DNA from: Sandaracinaceae bacterium
GTDB lineage: Bacteria > Myxococcota_A > Polyangia > Polyangiales > Sandaracinaceae
Direction: 5' to 3'
DNA: 64,000 nucleotides
Assembly (NCBI GenBank): GCA_019637095.1
Contig: JAHBWG010000016.1
Coordinates: 53,865 to 117,864, forward strand
Below, one piece after another: positions 36,040 through 45,486 of this stretch. Numbering within the stretch: position 1 is the first letter of the stretch; every line of letters starts with the position of its first letter. Below the pieces are notes generated by a model. The model made no database searches, had not been told where the DNA came from, and was given only the letters and a program-made list of their open reading frames with translations. The translations under genes were made by a program, and so were the position numbers.

Positions 36040-36070
36040 TTGACAAACCCCGAACGACCGTACTATTGTC
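36040..36070 (+). promoter_or_regulatory. Sigma-70-like promoter with overlapping inverted repeat
   Basis: TTGACA at 36040-36045 is a consensus -35. TATTGT at 36064-36069 (18-base spacer) or TACTAT at 36061-36066 (15) could be the -10. An inverted repeat GACAA (36042-36046) and TTGTC (36066-36070) covers both elements. The GTG of the TetR gene lies only 7 bases beyond, so the transcript would be leaderless. An autorepression operator is the natural reading, inferred only from sequence. Confidence 0.6.
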
Positions 36071-36076
36071 TGTCTC

Positions 36077-36667
36077 GTGAGCAAGGGCGCCGAGACACGA
36101 GCCGCGATCCTGGACGAGGCGCTCTCGCGCGCGAGCGTGCACGGGCTCGGCGGCGTGACGATCGGCGAGCTCGCGAAGCGCGCGGGGCTCAGCAAGAGCG
36201 GGCTGTTCGCGCACTTCAAGTCCAAGGAGCAGCTCGACATCGCGGTGCTCGACGAGGCGCGCGATCGCTTCGTCGCGGGCGTCATCGCGCCCGCGTTCCG
36301 CGCGCCGCGCGGCCTGCCGCGCATCCGCGCGCTGTTCCAGCGCTGGCTCGAGTGGGACGCCGCCGGGTTCCAGCCCGGCGGGTGCCTGTTCATGGCCGCC
36401 GCGATGGAGCTCGACGACCAGCCCGGCCCCGCGCGCGACCACCTCGTCGCGACGCAGCGCGACTGGATCGAGGCGCTCCAGCAGGCCGCGCGCATCGCGG
36501 TCGAGGAAGGCCACTTCCGGGCCGACCTCGACGTCGAGCAGTGGGCCTACGAGCTGTGGGGCCTCGCGCTCGGCTACCACTTCTACCACCGGCTCCTGCG
36601 CGACCCGCGCGCCCTCGCGCGCGCGGAGCGCGCGCTCGAGGCGCTCCTCGCCTCCTCCGCCGCCTGA
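36077..36667 (+). CDS. TetR/AcrR family transcriptional regulator
   Basis: A 196-residue repressor. The helix-turn-helix lies at about 22-55 (GVTIGELAKRAGLSKSGLFAHF, of which the end is the recognition helix), then KSKEQLDIAVLDEARDRF. The C-terminal region matches the TetR_C variant with FQPGGCLFMAAAMELDDQPG, typical of regulators next to alpha/beta hydrolases. The GTG start at 36077 follows a strong promoter without a leader. The hydrolase gene starts 22 bases after the stop, so the regulator probably controls its own operon. Ligand unknown. Confidence 0.92.
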   Translation: MSKGAETRAAILDEALSRASVHGLGGVTIGELAKRAGLSKSGLFAHFKSKEQLDIAVLDEARDRFVAGVIAPAFRAPRGLPRIRALFQRWLEWDAAGFQPGGCLFMAAAMELDDQPGPARDHLVATQRDWIEALQQAARIAVEEGHFRADLDVEQWAYELWGLALGYHFYHRLLRDPRALARAERALEALLASSAA

Positions 36668-36688
36668 GCTCCGACGAAGGGAACCCCG

Positions 36689-37576
36689 ATGACCGCCGCA
36701 CGTCCACAAAAAAGCACGAACGTTCGCACTCAGGTCCGGATCGCGCGCGGCGCGCTGCGGGCGCTCGGCGTCGTATCGCCGCCCCTCGCCGGGCGCGTGG
36801 CGCTGCACCTGTTCACGCAGACCGCGCGGCGCGCGCCGCGCGAGGGCGAGCGCGACGCGCTCTGCCGCGCCGTCCGCTTCGTGGTCCCGTTCGAGCGCGA
36901 GCGGCTCGTCGCGTGGTCGTGGGGCCGCGGGCCCGCCGTGCTCCTCGCGCACGGGTGGAACGGCCGCGGGACGCAGCTCGCGCCGTTCGTCGGGCCGCTC
37001 GTCGGCGCGGGGCTCCGCGTGATCGCGTTCGACAACGTCGGGCACGGCGACTCGACGGGGGCCCACGCGACGCTCGCCGACTTCGCCCGCGCGATCACGC
37101 GCGTCGCCGACGCGGTCGGCGGAGCGCACGCGGTGATCGCGCACTCGCTCGGCGGCGCCGCGACGGCGATCGCCGTCCACGACGGGCTCGCGCTCGAGCG
37201 CGCGGTGCTCATCGCCTCGCCGACGGATCCGATGCGGTGGGTCGCGCACTTCAGCGAGCTGCTCGCGCTCGACCCGCGCGTCGAGGCGCCCTTCCGCGAC
37301 GCGCTCGCGGAGCGCGCCGGCCGGCCGCCGAGCGCGCTGCGCCTCGAGGCGCTCGCGCCGCGGCTGCGCGTCCCCATGCTCGCGATCCACGACACCGACG
37401 ATCGCGAGGTCCCCGTCGCCGCCTCGGTCGCGCTCACGCGCGCGTGGACGGGCTCCGCGCTCGTCACGACGAGCGGCCTCGGCCACCAGCGCATCCTCTG
37501 TGACCCCGACGTGATCGCGCGAAGCGTCCGCTTCGTCGCCGAGCCCCTGTCCCGCCGAGAAGGAGCCCCCGCATGA
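36689..37576 (+). CDS. Alpha/beta hydrolase
   Basis: A 295-residue alpha/beta-fold hydrolase. The oxyanion region is LLAHGWNGRG, the nucleophile elbow AHSLGGA (Ser153), the acid is in LAIHDTDDREVP (Asp235 or Asp238) and the base is in SGLGHQRIL (His266). There is no signal peptide; the basic start is followed by a helical cap-like N-terminus. Substrates of this subgroup are usually small esters, lactones or acyl compounds and cannot be told here. The ATG has a GAAGGGA ribosome binding site. Its stop overlaps the next ATG as ATGA. Confidence 0.9.
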   Translation: MTAARPQKSTNVRTQVRIARGALRALGVVSPPLAGRVALHLFTQTARRAPREGERDALCRAVRFVVPFERERLVAWSWGRGPAVLLAHGWNGRGTQLAPFVGPLVGAGLRVIAFDNVGHGDSTGAHATLADFARAITRVADAVGGAHAVIAHSLGGAATAIAVHDGLALERAVLIASPTDPMRWVAHFSELLALDPRVEAPFRDALAERAGRPPSALRLEALAPRLRVPMLAIHDTDDREVPVAASVALTRAWTGSALVTTSGLGHQRILCDPDVIARSVRFVAEPLSRREGAPA

Positions 37577-37707
37577 CCGACCACGATCTGAGAGACCCGC
37601 ACCTCGCCGCGCTCGTCGAGCGCATCCCGGACGACGTCTTCGCGACGGAGCGGCGGCGGCGCCCGCGCCGCGCGTTCGTGCGCTGGCTCCGCCACCTGCG
37701 CCGCTAG
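37573..37707 (+). CDS. 44-residue microprotein coupled to the hydrolase
   Basis: MTDHDLRDPHLAALVERIPD begins a 44-residue frame with a basic C-terminus (ERRRRPRRAFVRWLRHLRR). Its ATG overlaps the hydrolase stop codon (ATGA), strong evidence of translational coupling. No family is recognised. The acidic first half and highly Arg-rich second half suggest binding to a partner, membrane or nucleic acid. It ends eight bases before the convergent radical SAM gene. Confidence 0.6.
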   Translation: MTDHDLRDPHLAALVERIPDDVFATERRRRPRRAFVRWLRHLRR

Positions 37708-37715
37708 CGCGCTCG

Positions 37716-39509
37716 TCAACGCGTCTTGCGGAGGCGCAACGTCCAGAGGGTGCCCTCGCCGGGGACGACCTCGTGGCGCTCGAGCTCCTCGAGCCCCGGG
37801 GCCGCCTCGGCGAGCGCGCGCGCCGCGTCCGCCGCGACGTCGTTCCGGTAGTGCTCGAGCGCGGCGAGCGAGCGCTCCGCCCGCGCCGCCTGCGCGCGCG
37901 TCCGCGCGAGCCCGAACGCCGCGTCGTCGGCGACGAAGAGCTCACCGCCCGGCCGGAGCGCGCGCTCGACCGCGATCGCGAAGGCGTGCGGATCGGCGAG
38001 GTGGTTCCAGCTCCGCGAGACGAGCACGTGGTCCAGGCTCGCGGGCGCCGCCTCGCGGGCCCAGCCCTCGGCGCTCGCGACGCGCGCGTCGAGCCCCCGC
38101 GCAGCGAGCGCGGCGACCGCGGCCGGGTCGGGATCGAGCGCGCGGTAGCGGATCGCGCCCGCGCGGGCCGCGAGGACGTCGAGGTAGCGCCCGTGGCCCG
38201 CGCCGACGTCGAGCACGTCGCCCTCGAGCCGCGCGAGGTGCGCCCGCACGCGCGCGTCGGCGCGCGCGAAGCGGGTGTCGTCGAGCCGCGGCTCGAAGAG
38301 GCCCGTGCAGCGCGCGCGCTCGGGGCAGCCCGCGCACACCGCGCTGCGCTCGAGCGGGCAGAGGTCCCGCGCGAAGTCGTCGGGCGCGGCCTTCTCGCGC
38401 GCGACGTCGACGTAGAGCTGCCCCCGCGCGTGCTTGATCTCGACGAGCTCCGCGTCCGAGAAGTCGCGCGTCGGCGTGAAGAAGCGCGCGACACGATCCC
38501 CATGGCGCACGAAGAGGTGCCGGCCCCGATCCCACGGGCTCACGCCGTCGCGCAACAGCGGGCAGCCCTCGCGGCGCGGCGCCTCGACCGTCTCCTCGAG
38601 CACCCAGTGGAACGAGTTGCTCCGCGGCCGATCGCGGATCGGCGAGAGCTCCGCGTGGCCGAACGTCTCGTGGTAGCCGCGGTAGAGCCCGGGGCAGGGG
38701 CCGCTCGCGCTGCAGCCGCGGCAGCTCGCCTCGGGCTGGACCTTGTTCAGGTCGTCGACGGGATAGAAGTCGGGCTCACCGACCTCGATCATCGTCGCGA
38801 AGCGGTGCGTCTTGAGATCGTCGAACGCGTCCTCGTAGCCGCGCATCAGGCAGAGCGGGATCGCCCCGTGGCTCACGCGGTCCATCCCGAGCGAGCGCGC
38901 GTAGTCGATCGCGTCGCGCACCTTCGCCGCCACGTCGGAGACGCGCGGCATCAGGTGCTCGAAGAGCGCGGCGCCGCCGCCCTTGGGCTCGACCATCGAG
39001 AGCTTGAGCCGCACGTCCTCGTACGGCCGCACCGCGTCGACCAGGCCGCGCAGGTGCTCGACGTTGTGGCGCGTGATCACGCAGTTCACGGTGAAGTCGA
39101 GCCCACGCCCCGACAGCACCGCGATGGCGCCGTAGGTCTCCTCGAACGCCTGCGAGCGCACCATCAGGTCGTGCACCTTGGCGGTGCCGCCGTGGAGCGA
39201 GAGGTAGACGTAGCGGAGCCGGCGCCGGGCGAGCTCGTCGACGAGGCTGGGGTAGCTGAGCATGCGCCCGTTCGTCACGAGCCCGAAGTCCATCCCGAGC
39301 CGGGCGACGTGCGAGGCCCACGCGAGCAGCTCCGGGCGGATGGTCGGCTCGCCCCCGCTCAGGACGACCATCGAGTGCCCGAGCGCCTTCGCGCGCTCGA
39401 TCTTCGCGTGGACCTCCGCCGCCTCCGCGTCGACGTGGCGGACGTCGAGCGTGTGGCAGAACGAGCAATGGTCGTTGCACCCGTAGCCGACCTTGATGAG
39501 GGCCTTCAC
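37716..39509 (-). CDS. Radical SAM protein with C-terminal SAM methyltransferase domain
   Basis: A 597-residue fusion. The radical SAM barrel begins at once (KALIKVGYGCNDHCSFC, with cluster cysteines 11, 15 and 18) and has VVLSGGEPTIRPELL. A middle Cys-rich stretch (CRGCSASGPCPG near residue 300; CPLERSAVCAGCPERARC near 400) could ligate auxiliary Fe-S clusters as in SPASM enzymes. From about 440 a class I methyltransferase follows (VLDVGAGHGRYLDVLAA; YRALDPDPAAVAALAARG). GTG at 39509 is the start because it directly precedes the conserved start of the barrel. No precursor peptide gene is evident next to it. Substrate unknown. Confidence 0.85.
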   Translation of the reverse strand: MKALIKVGYGCNDHCSFCHTLDVRHVDAEAAEVHAKIERAKALGHSMVVLSGGEPTIRPELLAWASHVARLGMDFGLVTNGRMLSYPSLVDELARRRLRYVYLSLHGGTAKVHDLMVRSQAFEETYGAIAVLSGRGLDFTVNCVITRHNVEHLRGLVDAVRPYEDVRLKLSMVEPKGGGAALFEHLMPRVSDVAAKVRDAIDYARSLGMDRVSHGAIPLCLMRGYEDAFDDLKTHRFATMIEVGEPDFYPVDDLNKVQPEASCRGCSASGPCPGLYRGYHETFGHAELSPIRDRPRSNSFHWVLEETVEAPRREGCPLLRDGVSPWDRGRHLFVRHGDRVARFFTPTRDFSDAELVEIKHARGQLYVDVAREKAAPDDFARDLCPLERSAVCAGCPERARCTGLFEPRLDDTRFARADARVRAHLARLEGDVLDVGAGHGRYLDVLAARAGAIRYRALDPDPAAVAALAARGLDARVASAEGWAREAAPASLDHVLVSRSWNHLADPHAFAIAVERALRPGGELFVADDAAFGLARTRAQAARAERSLAALEHYRNDVAADAARALAEAAPGLEELERHEVVPGEGTLWTLRLRKTR

Positions 39510-39641
39510 GCCCCGACAGCATGGCACGACGCCGCGGGCGCGCGCCGCGGCCCGCGGCGTCCCGCGGTGTGTGCGCACGCACAGGATCGGGTGGCGCGCG
39601 CTCTTCTATCGGCCGCGCACCTCCGCTAGCGTGTGGGAGCC

Positions 39642-41078
39642 ATGCAGCGCCTCGCCCCGTTGGTCCTCGCCGTATTCACCCTCGCGGGCTGTGACGCCGG
39701 CCCCGGCCCGCGGCTACGCGACGCGGGCGGGACGGGCCCGGGCACCGACGCGGGCGACGTGCCGCGCGCGGACGCCGGTCCGCCGCCGCCCCCGCCGCCG
39801 CCCTTCGACGCGGGCCCGCCGCGGCGGCTCGACTCGGACAACGACGGCATCCCCGACGAAGACGAGGCGATGTACGGGACCGACCCGTTCAACCCCGACA
39901 CCGACGGGGACGGCGTCGAGGACGGCGTCGAGATCCTCGCGGGCACCGACCCGCTCGACGCGCGGAGCACGATCCCGCCGACCGACTTCTACGTCGTGCT
40001 GCCGTACATGGACCCGCCGCTCCTGCGCGAGCTCGACTTCTCGGCCCGCCTCGGCCGCGGCGACATCTTCTTCCTCGTCGACACGACGGGGAGCATGGGG
40101 ACCGCGATCAGCAACGTCCGCAGCACGCTCTCGAGCACGATCGTGCCCGCCATCCGCGACGCGATCGTCGACGTCGTGATGGGCGTCGCCGACTACCAGG
40201 ACTTCCCCGTCGCGCCGTACGGCTCGCCCGGCGACGTGCCGTTCCGTCTGCGGCGCTCGATGACCGCGGACGTCGCCGCCGTCCAGTCCGCCGTGAACGC
40301 CCTCTCGCTCGGGGACGGCAACGACATCCCCGAGTCGCTCGTCGAGGGGCTCTACCGCTCCGTCGCGGGCACGTGCGCGGACGGCAGCGGCTTCGGCGAG
40401 GCGTGCTTCCGCTCGAGCTCGCACCCGATCATCGTCGTGGTGACCGACGCGCCGTCGCACAACGGCCCGCCGTCGCGCACCCCGAACGACTACGCCGCCG
40501 GCAGCGTCACCCCGACGCCGCGCACCTACGGAGAGACGATCACCGCGCTCAACGGGCAGGCGGTGAAGATCGTCGGCGCGTCCGTGAGCGTGAGCTCGCC
40601 CTTCCCGTTCCCGATCCCGGGCGGCGGGAGCGGCCGGCCGCACCTCGAGGAGCTGTGCACCGCGACCGGCTCGCGCTCGGTCGCGGGCGCGCTCACCGTC
40701 TACGACTCGCCCGGCGGCTCGGTGAGCACCTCGGTCGTCGACGGGATCCTCGACCTCGTGGGCGCATCGGTCCAGGACGTCACGCGCCGCACGCTCGACG
40801 ACCCGAGCGACGAGGTCGACGCGACGCGCTTCATCAAGGCGGTGCGCCCGCTGCGCGCGACGCGCGCGACGCGCTTCGACGACACCACGTTCTACGGCGT
40901 CGGCGGCGGCACCACCGTCACCTTCCAGGTGCACTTCGAGAACGACTTCCTGCCCGCCGAGACGTTCGTGCAGATCTTCCGCGCGTACATCGAGGTCGTC
41001 GACGTGGCGTCGGGCACCGCGCTCGATCGGCGCAACGTCTACATCGTCGTCCCGGCCGTCGGCGGCATCTTGATCTGA
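39642..41078 (+). CDS. VWA-domain lipoprotein with thrombospondin type 3-like calcium repeats
   Basis: A 478-residue lipoprotein (lipobox TLAGC). The linker is rich in Asp/Ala/Gly and polyproline. Residues about 63-107 are two thrombospondin type 3-like calcium loops (DSDNDGIPDEDE, DTDGDGVEDGVE). A von Willebrand A domain follows, with the metal-site loop DTTGSM (147-152) and the later TDAPSHNGP and conserved Gly-rich region. It is probably a surface adhesin or binding protein with a metal-ion-dependent ligand site. The C-terminal domain is beta-rich. It stands alone, divergent from the radical SAM gene. Confidence 0.88.
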   Translation: MQRLAPLVLAVFTLAGCDAGPGPRLRDAGGTGPGTDAGDVPRADAGPPPPPPPPFDAGPPRRLDSDNDGIPDEDEAMYGTDPFNPDTDGDGVEDGVEILAGTDPLDARSTIPPTDFYVVLPYMDPPLLRELDFSARLGRGDIFFLVDTTGSMGTAISNVRSTLSSTIVPAIRDAIVDVVMGVADYQDFPVAPYGSPGDVPFRLRRSMTADVAAVQSAVNALSLGDGNDIPESLVEGLYRSVAGTCADGSGFGEACFRSSSHPIIVVVTDAPSHNGPPSRTPNDYAAGSVTPTPRTYGETITALNGQAVKIVGASVSVSSPFPFPIPGGGSGRPHLEELCTATGSRSVAGALTVYDSPGGSVSTSVVDGILDLVGASVQDVTRRTLDDPSDEVDATRFIKAVRPLRATRATRFDDTTFYGVGGGTTVTFQVHFENDFLPAETFVQIFRAYIEVVDVASGTALDRRNVYIVVPAVGGILI

Positions 41079-41111
41079 GCTGGCGGCGAGGGTGGATCCC
41101 GCCGCCGGAGA

Positions 41112-41768
41112 TCAGCAGGGGAGCTTGGCGTCCGACGGGCGCACGTAGAGCGGCTCGAGGGCGGCGCGGTCGTGCGGGCCCTCGGCGGCGAAGCGAGCCT
41201 CGGCCTCGAGCGCGATGAGCGCGGCGCGGGGGGCGTCGTGGATCGCGGGGAGCATCGGGCAGAGGACGTCGGGGTAGCGCCGGGCGCCCGCCCCGAAGAC
41301 GACGGCGCCGCCGAAGGGGGCGAGCGCGGCGAGCGCCGCCTCGGGCCCGGCGTGGAGCGGGGCGAGGCGCTCGAGCAGGCCGACCGCGGTGCGCTCGTAG
41401 ACGGCCAGGAAGACCTCCCCCTGGTGCGCGTCGGCGACGGGCGCGAGCAGGGCGCCGGGCGCGCCGAGGGCGAGCGCGACGAGCGAAGAGACCCCCCGGA
41501 TCGGGCGGTCGAGCGCGAGCGCGAGGCCCTTGGCCGCGGCGACGCCGACGCGCGTGCCCGTGAAGGAGCCGGGGCCGAGGCCGCACGCGACGAGGTCGAC
41601 GTCGGCGCGCGCCCAGCCCGCGTGATCGAGGGCCTGCTCGAGCAGGGCGAAGAGCCGCTCGCCGTGGCGCGCGCGCACGCTCGCGGCGACCTCCGCGCGG
41701 AGCGCGCCCGCCTCGACGCACGCGACGGCGCCCAGGTCGGTGGAGGTCTCGATCGACAAGACGCGCAT
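41112..41768 (-). CDS. tsaB: tRNA threonylcarbamoyladenosine biosynthesis protein TsaB
   Basis: A 218-residue TsaB homologue, partner of TsaD in making t6A37 on ANN-decoding tRNAs. It begins MRVLSIETSTDLGAVACVE, contains the conserved GLGPGSFTGTRVGVAAAKGLAL, and has the short C-terminal lobe typical of TsaB rather than the longer TsaD. The ATG at 41768 is the conserved family start. It is divergent from the membrane protein gene at 41836, with 67 bases between. Confidence 0.95.
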   Translation of the reverse strand: MRVLSIETSTDLGAVACVEAGALRAEVAASVRARHGERLFALLEQALDHAGWARADVDLVACGLGPGSFTGTRVGVAAAKGLALALDRPIRGVSSLVALALGAPGALLAPVADAHQGEVFLAVYERTAVGLLERLAPLHAGPEAALAALAPFGGAVVFGAGARRYPDVLCPMLPAIHDAPRAALIALEAEARFAAEGPHDRAALEPLYVRPSDAKLPC

Positions 41769-41835
41769 CGGAGCCCGGCAGGGTACACTGAATGCGCCTG
41801 GGCCGGCCTCCGTCGGCTCGAGACGACGCCGTACC

Positions 41836-42315
41836 ATGAGCACCGCGACGCGCATCCGGTTCGATCCCCGCGAGGAGCGCGTCATCGCCGGGCTCGCGCG
41901 CTGGATGGGCGTGCTCGGTCGGTTCCAGATCGTCGCGGCCGTGTTCGTGTTCGTGGTGCTGCTCGGGGTGACGGGCGTGGTGACGACGGTCGAGCTCGTC
42001 GAGCCGGCGAGCGCGGGCGCGGGCGAGGACCCGCTCGTGCAGATCGGCGAGGTCTCGCGCGGGACGATCGCGGCGGTCGTCGGCGTGGTGGTGGTGCTGA
42101 GCCTGATCTTCCTGCGCGGCGGGATGCTGCTCCTGTCGGCGTCGGACGACCTCGAGGTGGTGGTCGGCAAGGGCGAAGAGACGCGCGAGAGCGCGCAGCA
42201 CGCGCTCGAGGGCGCGCTCGGGCGCCTGCGCAACTACTTCGTCCTCGAGTCGCTGCTCATGGTGATGATCGCCGCGGGGATCTACGCGGGGACGATCGCG
42301 GGGTGGGGCTCGTGA
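41836..42315 (+). CDS. Membrane protein, first of two tandem paralogues
   Basis: A 159-residue protein with a short polar start, then helices at about 30-50, 78-98 and 133-155. It begins its membrane part with VIAGLARWMGVLGRF, echoed as VASLARWIGFCGLI in the next gene, so the two look paralogous (DUF5362-like pattern, tentative). Its stop overlaps the next gene's GTG start as GTGA. The pair precedes lepB, and may be in the same operon. Function unknown. Confidence 0.7.
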   Translation: MSTATRIRFDPREERVIAGLARWMGVLGRFQIVAAVFVFVVLLGVTGVVTTVELVEPASAGAGEDPLVQIGEVSRGTIAAVVGVVVVLSLIFLRGGMLLLSASDDLEVVVGKGEETRESAQHALEGALGRLRNYFVLESLLMVMIAAGIYAGTIAGWGS

Positions 42316-43244
42316 GCGCGCCCGACGGCGAGGAGGCGGCGCGCCCGAGCGGGCTGCCCGAGGGCGCGAGCGAGAAGCGGCGCGTGTCGACGCCGGAGGG
42401 CGAGCTGGTCTCGCTGCGGCCGCCCAAGCGCAAGAGCGACCCGCCGCCGCGGCGCGAGAGCAAGCCGCCCCGAGGCCTCGGCGGGACGCACCGCCGGTCC
42501 GACCCGCCGAGCGAGCCGCCGCGCGCCGAGGCGCCGCCGGGGCTCGCGGGGATCTCGACGTCCGCGCGGCGGCGGCTCGAGCTCGCGCTCGAGGAGGAGC
42601 GCGCGTCCGAGCCGGACGACACGCGCCCGCACGAGGAGCGCGCGCCCGACGGCCCGCGGGCCCCGGTCGGGCTCACCGAGCTCTCGACGTCGGCCCGCCA
42701 GCGGCTCGAGCTCGCGCTCGACGCGGACGACACGAGCCCGAAGCTGCCCGTCGGCCTGAAGAACCTCACGACGTCTGCGCGGCAGCGGCTCGAGCTCGCC
42801 ATCGACGCCGACGACGCGGACGTGTTCGACCCCGCGAAGCCGCCGGCGCTGGCGCCCGAGCGGCTGAGCGCGCCGCCGACCGGGCTGGTGCTCGACGCCT
42901 CCGGGCGGCGCACGGTGGCGTCGCTGGCGCGCTGGATCGGGTTCTGCGGCCTGATCACCCTGGCGGTCGGCGCGCTGACGGGGCTGAGCTACCTGACGGG
43001 CGAGGGGTCGGTCGCGCACGTCGTGATCGGGATCCTCGCGACGGCCGTGGCCATCTGGCAGCTCCTCGCGGTGTGGGAGCTCCAGAAGGTGCTGCGCGAC
43101 CGGCAGCAGCGGCACCACGTGGTGCACGCGCTCGGGCACGTGCGCAGCGCACTGTTGCTCAAGGCGCTCCTGGTATGCGCGGCGATGGTGCTGGGCTGCT
43201 TCACGTTCTCCGTGGCCGGTTCCTTGCTCTTCTTGCTCGGCTGA
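42312..43244 (+). CDS. Membrane protein, second paralogue with repeated disordered N-terminus
   Basis: A 310-residue protein. The first 200 residues are charged, Pro/Arg/Glu-rich and probably disordered, but hold three copies of a short motif: GLAGISTSARRRLELALEEE, GLTELSTSARQRLELALDAD and GLKNLTTSARQRLELAIDAD, about 40 residues apart. Then follow three membrane helices paralogous to the preceding gene. Such motifs may be short linear binding sites. The GTG start is coupled to the upstream stop. Sixteen bases separate it from lepB. Confidence 0.72.
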   Translation: MSAPDGEEAARPSGLPEGASEKRRVSTPEGELVSLRPPKRKSDPPPRRESKPPRGLGGTHRRSDPPSEPPRAEAPPGLAGISTSARRRLELALEEERASEPDDTRPHEERAPDGPRAPVGLTELSTSARQRLELALDADDTSPKLPVGLKNLTTSARQRLELAIDADDADVFDPAKPPALAPERLSAPPTGLVLDASGRRTVASLARWIGFCGLITLAVGALTGLSYLTGEGSVAHVVIGILATAVAIWQLLAVWELQKVLRDRQQRHHVVHALGHVRSALLLKALLVCAAMVLGCFTFSVAGSLLFLLG

Positions 43245-43259
43245 CCTAGGAAGCGGGCG

Positions 43260-43988
43260 GTGAGCCGGAAGGCCAAGGAGCGGGCCGCAGAGGGGCCGAT
43301 CGCGGCAGCGGCGAGCTCCGCCGATCGCTGGGAGCGGCACAAGTCCAACGCCAAGACGATCGGCGGCGCGGTGCTGCTCGCGCTGTTCATCCGAGTGCTG
43401 CTCTTCGAGGCGTTCGAGATCGACGGCCCCTCGATGGAGCCGACGCTGCTCAACGGGGACCGCGTCGTCGTCGCGAAGTACATGTACGGCCTCTTCCTCC
43501 CGTTCACGAACGAGGCCGTGGCCTCGTGGGGGATGCCGAGCCCGGGCGACGTCGTGATCGTGCGCAGCCCGCTCGACAACATCGACATCGTCAAGCGCGT
43601 GATCGGCGTGCCCGGCGACGTGATCGAGATCCGCGACGACGTGGTCTTCCGCAACGACGAGCCGCTGCAGGTGCGCATCGTCGGGCCGTGCCGCAGCGAG
43701 GACGGCGGCCACGACTACGACTCGTGCGAGTGGGTCGAGGAGTCGATCGGGTCGCGCCACTGGCAGACGAGCCGCTCGCGCCTCAGCGTGCCCAACACGA
43801 TGGAGGCGATGGAGGTGCCCGCGGGGCACATCTTCGTCATGGGCGATCACCGCGACCGCTCGAACGACAGCCGCAACCCGCGCGTCGGCATGATCCCGAT
43901 CCAGCGCGTGAAGGGGCGCGCGCTCGCGATCTACTGGTCGTGGGAGGGCGGCACGCGTTGGGATCGCATCTTCGACGGCGTACACTGA
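43260..43988 (+). CDS. lepB: Signal peptidase I
   Basis: A 242-residue type I leader peptidase, which cleaves signal peptides of secreted proteins at the outer face of the inner membrane. One N-terminal membrane helix lies at about 33-50. The catalytic serine is in DGPSMEPT (Ser58) and the lysine in KRVIGVPGD (Lys112). The box E motif GDHRDRSNDSR is present. A loop between boxes D and E carries two cysteines (GPCRSEDGG, DSCEW). GTG is the start; no ATG precedes the helix in frame. Confidence 0.95.
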   Translation: MSRKAKERAAEGPIAAAASSADRWERHKSNAKTIGGAVLLALFIRVLLFEAFEIDGPSMEPTLLNGDRVVVAKYMYGLFLPFTNEAVASWGMPSPGDVVIVRSPLDNIDIVKRVIGVPGDVIEIRDDVVFRNDEPLQVRIVGPCRSEDGGHDYDSCEWVEESIGSRHWQTSRSRLSVPNTMEAMEVPAGHIFVMGDHRDRSNDSRNPRVGMIPIQRVKGRALAIYWSWEGGTRWDRIFDGVH

Positions 43989-44001
43989 GCGGCGTCGGAC
44001 G

Positions 44002-45482
<1,481 letters not shown>

Positions 45483-45486
<4 letters not shown>

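Noticed and set aside
37573..37707. The 44-residue frame as a RiPP precursor for the radical SAM fusion enzyme
   Set aside because: It lies on the opposite strand, is coupled to the hydrolase, has no Cys/Gly-rich core and ends Arg-rich.
34352..38503. A single open frame of about 1,380 residues on the minus strand
   Set aside because: Only the part downstream of 35947 is the radical SAM gene. The upstream part is antisense to the TetR and hydrolase genes and reads as Arg/Ser-rich shadow sequence.
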